This document shows positions 63,758 through 64,000 of a stretch of 64,000 bases of DNA, one piece after another. Source of the stretch: Sulfitobacter undariae (GTDB taxonomy: Bacteria; Pseudomonadota; Alphaproteobacteria; Rhodobacterales; Rhodobacteraceae); contig NZ_JACIEI010000001.1 of assembly GCF_014196805.1 (NCBI RefSeq), forward strand, positions 186,001-250,000. The letters are read 5' to 3'. Position 1 is the stretch's first letter; the number at the start of each line of letters is the position of its first letter. Below the pieces are notes generated by a model. It did not search any database. It was given only the letters and a program-made list of their open reading frames with translations, and was not told the DNA's origin. The translations under genes were made by a program, and so were the position numbers.

Positions 63758-64000
63758 CTAAGCTGTTTCACGCAATACACGCGGCACTTTGAACTCTACG
63801 TTCTCTACGGCAGTTTCCACCATTTCTTCGGTCACGTCATAGCGTGCTTTGAAGGCGTTGATCACTTCGTTGATCAGGACTTCGGGTGCGGATGCACCTG
63901 CGGTGATGCCAATGCTGGTGATGCCCTCCAGCGCACGCCAGTCGATGTCGGTGGCGCGTTGAACCAGTTGCGCATAGGCGCAGCCTGCACGCGACCCAAC
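63758..64000 (-). CDS. ispH: 4-hydroxy-3-methylbut-2-enyl diphosphate reductase, 3' end
   Basis: The last 80 codons of IspH, the final enzyme of the non-mevalonate isoprenoid pathway. The visible part has the IspH block [16 protein letters not shown] with the final Ser of the active site, and ends VPRVLRETA. The 5' part with the iron-sulfur cysteines lies beyond the window. Confidence 0.92.
   Translation of the reverse strand, partial: VGSRAGCAYAQLVQRATDIDWRALEGITSIGITAGASAPEVLINEVINAFKARYDVTEEMVETAVENVEFKVPRVLRETA

Overview
The window is a chromosomal segment of an alphaproteobacterium, most probably a member of the Roseobacter group (Rhodobacteraceae). Supporting signs are a MipZ division-site ATPase, a TrcR (DUF1013) cell-cycle protein, an F0 ATP synthase cluster with separate b and b' subunits away from F1, a membrane-anchored c-type cytochrome, a TRAP transporter, a YejABEF-type peptide importer and three deformylase genes before fmt. 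Base composition looks even. I see no insertion sequence, prophage, integron or CRISPR array; most of it is ordinary core genome with a few accessory islands. Genus cannot be named from this.

Layout. 0-9.6 kb: partial acyl-CoA synthetase, quinone oxidoreductase, RNase T2, TrcR, the dnaX-ybaB-recR operon, the SRP RNA gene (missing from protein-based views), NudC, a START-like protein and prephenate dehydratase. 9.7-16.1 kb: cytochrome c and a four-gene peptide ABC importer. 16.2-22.9 kb: small ORF/LysR pair, D,D-carboxypeptidase with SPOR domain, isomerase, clpS-methyltransferase-SDR cluster, hemF and a CAU tRNA. 23.0-27.8 kb: TRAP transporter and an orphan Tat-type peptide-binding protein. 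27.9-38.3 kb: a long leftward gene row, ffh - three GNAT acetyltransferases - chorismate mutase - rpsP - bluB - a 49-residue membrane peptide - rimM - sulfotransferase-like - trmD - deacetylase-like - GNAT - rplS - rpmE - mipZ. This is the alphaproteobacterial ffh/rpsP/rimM/trmD/rplS translation cluster with many accessory genes stitched in by 1-14 nt overlaps. 38.8-42.8 kb: LysR regulators, DMT exporter, ArsR regulator, a 22-residue membrane microprotein. 42.9-45.7 kb: atpI-B-E-F'-F. 45.7-48.2 kb: DUF2867 protein, a membrane hydrolase broken by one amber codon, and a FadR-type regulator with a perfect palindromic operator. 48.3-57.6 kb: smc, membrane methyltransferase, VOC protein, rhodanese, lytic transglycosylase, cobD-cobC and a glutathionyl-hydroquinone reductase. 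57.7-64.0 kb: lineage hypothetical, PatB-type lyase, def-def-def-like-fmt, GlsB-type membrane protein, TRIC channel, rnhA, methyltransferase and the 3' end of ispH.

Connections: ffh and the SRP RNA together make the signal recognition particle. Chorismate mutase and prephenate dehydratase serve phenylalanine synthesis. BluB makes the lower ligand that the CobC/CobD branch helps attach to cobalamin. Three def genes and fmt handle formylation and deformylation of initiator methionine, although the third def copy lacks the catalytic glutamate. Most worth a second look are the small proteins (33555-33704, 41082-41150, 16199-16363), the degenerate third deformylase, the hairpin-rich ffh leader, the triplicated acetyltransferases and the FadR operator.
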